From: Drosophila pseudoobscura
Lineage: Eukaryota; Arthropoda; Insecta; Diptera; Drosophilidae
DNA: 64,000 nucleotides
Assembly: GCF_009870125.1 (NCBI RefSeq)
Contig: NC_046679.1
Span: 10,354,001 to 10,418,000, forward strand
Direction of reading: 5' to 3'
Shown: piece by piece, positions 62,268-64,000 of the stretch
How positions within the stretch are numbered: position 1 is the stretch's first letter
Layout of the letters: every line of letters starts with the position of its first letter
Position numbers and translations under genes: made by a program
The notes under the pieces: generated by a model
Databases searched by the model: none
What the model saw: only the letters and a program-made list of their open reading frames with translations
What the model was told of the DNA's origin: nothing

Positions 62268-64000
62268 TCACGTGGTCCGCATTTCCTCCTCTGAGCTGCG
62301 CCTGAAATACAGCACCAAGAAGATGTCATTAGTCCGGCAAAAAATACACTTTTCGGTTGTCCAAGCAAACAAAAGCCAACAAAAAGAGATTGTCACTCAC
62401 TTAAGTTCTTCCGCCGCACAATATTCACAAAGTTTAAATTTCATGCAAAAAACCATAAATCAAAAAGTACCTGGGTGGATCCTGATTTGAGCGCATGGCC
62501 AAGGCGGCCACCTCGAAAATGCCAATGAAGAAACACAACATGAGGGGACCCAATATGGCCCCCTGCCAACCGATCCAGTACATGCCCCCTGCTATGGCCA
62601 GCCCATTGAGATACGGATGTCCACCTCTGCTCAAAATCAGAATAAAATCATTCAATAAACAGCTGTTTTCGTGTTGGATGTGCCACTCACCCCTTCAGAT
62701 CGGCATAAATGGCCGTCTCGAATGTAGAGGGAACAAAGAACTGCAGCAGGAACAATAGCAGTCCCGTATAGAAGCAGTCCTGAGCCAGCCAGAGTTCCAG
62801 AAAAGCGGGCACAGCACACCAGTAGCTACCCAGGAATGGTGCCGCTGCCAGAATTGCTGCCAAGGCAGAGGGCAAGAACACGATTCTGGCCCCAAACACC
62901 GTGTGGACCAGCCACGTGAACAGCCCGGTGAATATGGAACACTTGAACATTGAGACTAGAACTACAGTAATGGAGTTCTCCATGCTATCGGCGATCTTAG
63001 ATCCAGAGGAGGAGTAGCCAAGGTACTTTGTTATCTGAAGCGGCGCATACTTTTCCTTGCTGCTGGAGAGCAGGTAGAACAAAGCAGTGAAGAAGACAAT
63101 CTGAAAGAAGATAGTATGATTAAAGGTGTCTCAAGATCTATTAAGTATTTGGTCACTTACCATATCTAGAATAAACTCGATGCAGGCTTGGCCTCCAGAC
63201 AACACCAGCGACAGAATCTCGCCAGTCACTCCCATAATCATCGATAGATTCGTGCGAATTATGTGCCACAGGGACTCGGCCACCTCCAGGATAGTTTGCG
63301 TGTTGCTTTGCGCCCAGCCAATGATACCCTGTTTCGCCACTAAAACTAGCTCTTTAAAATGTCCTTTTGTTAAATAAATGTCCGTAGGTTAGCGGATGGA
63401 ACATAGAATGAGTTGTTATTTCACAGAGACGCAGACGAACGTTACGGAAAGGGTTAGGATGCAACAAACACAAAAGAAAAAAACCCAATACATACGGAAA
63501 AGTACAGGATAACATAATGACAAATCTGTTAAATTGTTACGTGGGAAAAATAAAGACAGGAACGGGGAAAGAGAAGTGGGGATATGGGCGCTTACCTGGA
63601 TTATCAACAATTTCGCCGAAAGTGCTCTTCAGTGCATCCGTGGGCACCCGCGGCCCGTACGATGTGCCCCTCTTATTGAAATCCACCCAATACTGGATGA
63701 GCCTGTCCCACACGTCGAGTATCTGATCCTTGAGCTTGGCGGCATGCACCTTATCGGCATCTGCAAGCCAATCGTCAATGTAGGTTTCTATCTTACGGCG
63801 ACCATAATGGTGCGCATTGTCGAGCGCATCATCAATGGACGCCTGCATATTGGCCGGCAAAATATCAATTAGCTCAGGACGGTCTGTGATCGTCTTGTTA
63901 ATTAGATCTTTTGTCAGGTAGGCCACTTCTATGGTCTCCGAATAAATGTTGACGCAAAAGAACACGCTCAGAATGATTATGCAGAACAGCATGGCAATGA
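62268..64000 (-). CDS. TMEM245-family multi-pass membrane protein, C-terminal part (runs off the window)
   Basis: Exons on the minus strand are 63596-64000 (open to the edge), 63161-63351, 62691-63100, 62471-62626 and 62268-62301; phases agree throughout. The protein has a lumenal or cytosolic segment after a first visible membrane span, then about six further hydrophobic spans, including FKCSIFTGLFTWLVHTVFGA, PSALAAILAAAPFLGSYWCA and GILGPL-like GAILGPLMLCFFIGIFEVAALA. The last of these matches the conserved end of the AI-2E transporter superfamily fold, to which TMEM245 (C9orf5) belongs. The C-terminus is short and polar (RRSSEEEMRTT). The stop TGA overlaps a GTGAGT that could act as an alternative donor. 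Function in animals is largely unknown. It fits D. melanogaster CG2698, from memory. The N-terminal half lies beyond position 64000. Confidence 0.88.

Overview
The window is insect nuclear DNA, almost certainly from a Drosophila. Genes carry short GT-AG introns, core promoter signals are of the fly type (an Inr with a DPE at exact spacing), polyadenylation signals are AATAAA, and non-coding DNA is full of CAG, GT and CATC microsatellites. The proteins match known Drosophila families. The recurrent word TACTCGTA and the gene mixture make me lean towards the obscura group; that is inference. Exon limits were read by hand from splice consensus and from reading-frame phase, which closes for every gene model given.

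Left part (1-15.4 kb): a minus-strand acyl-CoA delta-9-type desaturase (573-2021) followed by about 13 kb with no convincing gene, probably holding the desaturase's 5' intron and regulatory DNA. From 15.4 to 19.3 kb lie two plus-strand genes: sud1 (a 2-oxoglutarate oxygenase of the OGFOD1/TPA1 family) and PIG-S (GPI transamidase subunit). PIG-S has no initiator exon of its own nearby, and the first exon of sud1 joins it in phase, so the two may share a start exon.

Centre (20-36 kb): about 8 kb of non-coding DNA, then a long plus-strand gene for a secreted single-peritrophin-domain cuticle protein (27.9-35.6 kb). Its second intron holds, on the opposite strand, a gene for a kinesin-like protein that has lost the ATP-binding P-loop. 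A cluster of CGATA motifs separates this gene from the next.

Right-centre (36.4-51.8 kb): a head-to-head pair of ABCG half-transporters resembling ABCG5 (minus) and ABCG8 (plus, with an 8.4 kb first intron). Both have eroded ATPase motifs. Tail-to-tail with the second is the purine enzyme ATIC (52.1-54.1 kb), then a tRNA dimethylallyltransferase (54.5-55.8 kb).

Right end: a 2.5 kb intronless minus-strand block (56.7-59.3 kb) is open in three pieces separated by two frame changes and looks like an endogenous virus coat gene, perhaps of a toti-like dsRNA virus. It is followed by an aldo-keto reductase (59.95-61.5 kb, close to my memory of D. melanogaster CG2767) and the 3' part of a TMEM245-family membrane protein (62.3 kb to the edge).

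The most noteworthy points are the virus-derived block, the apparent shared first exon of sud1 and PIG-S, the pair of probably ATPase-impaired ABCG subunits, and the nested P-loop-less kinesin relative.
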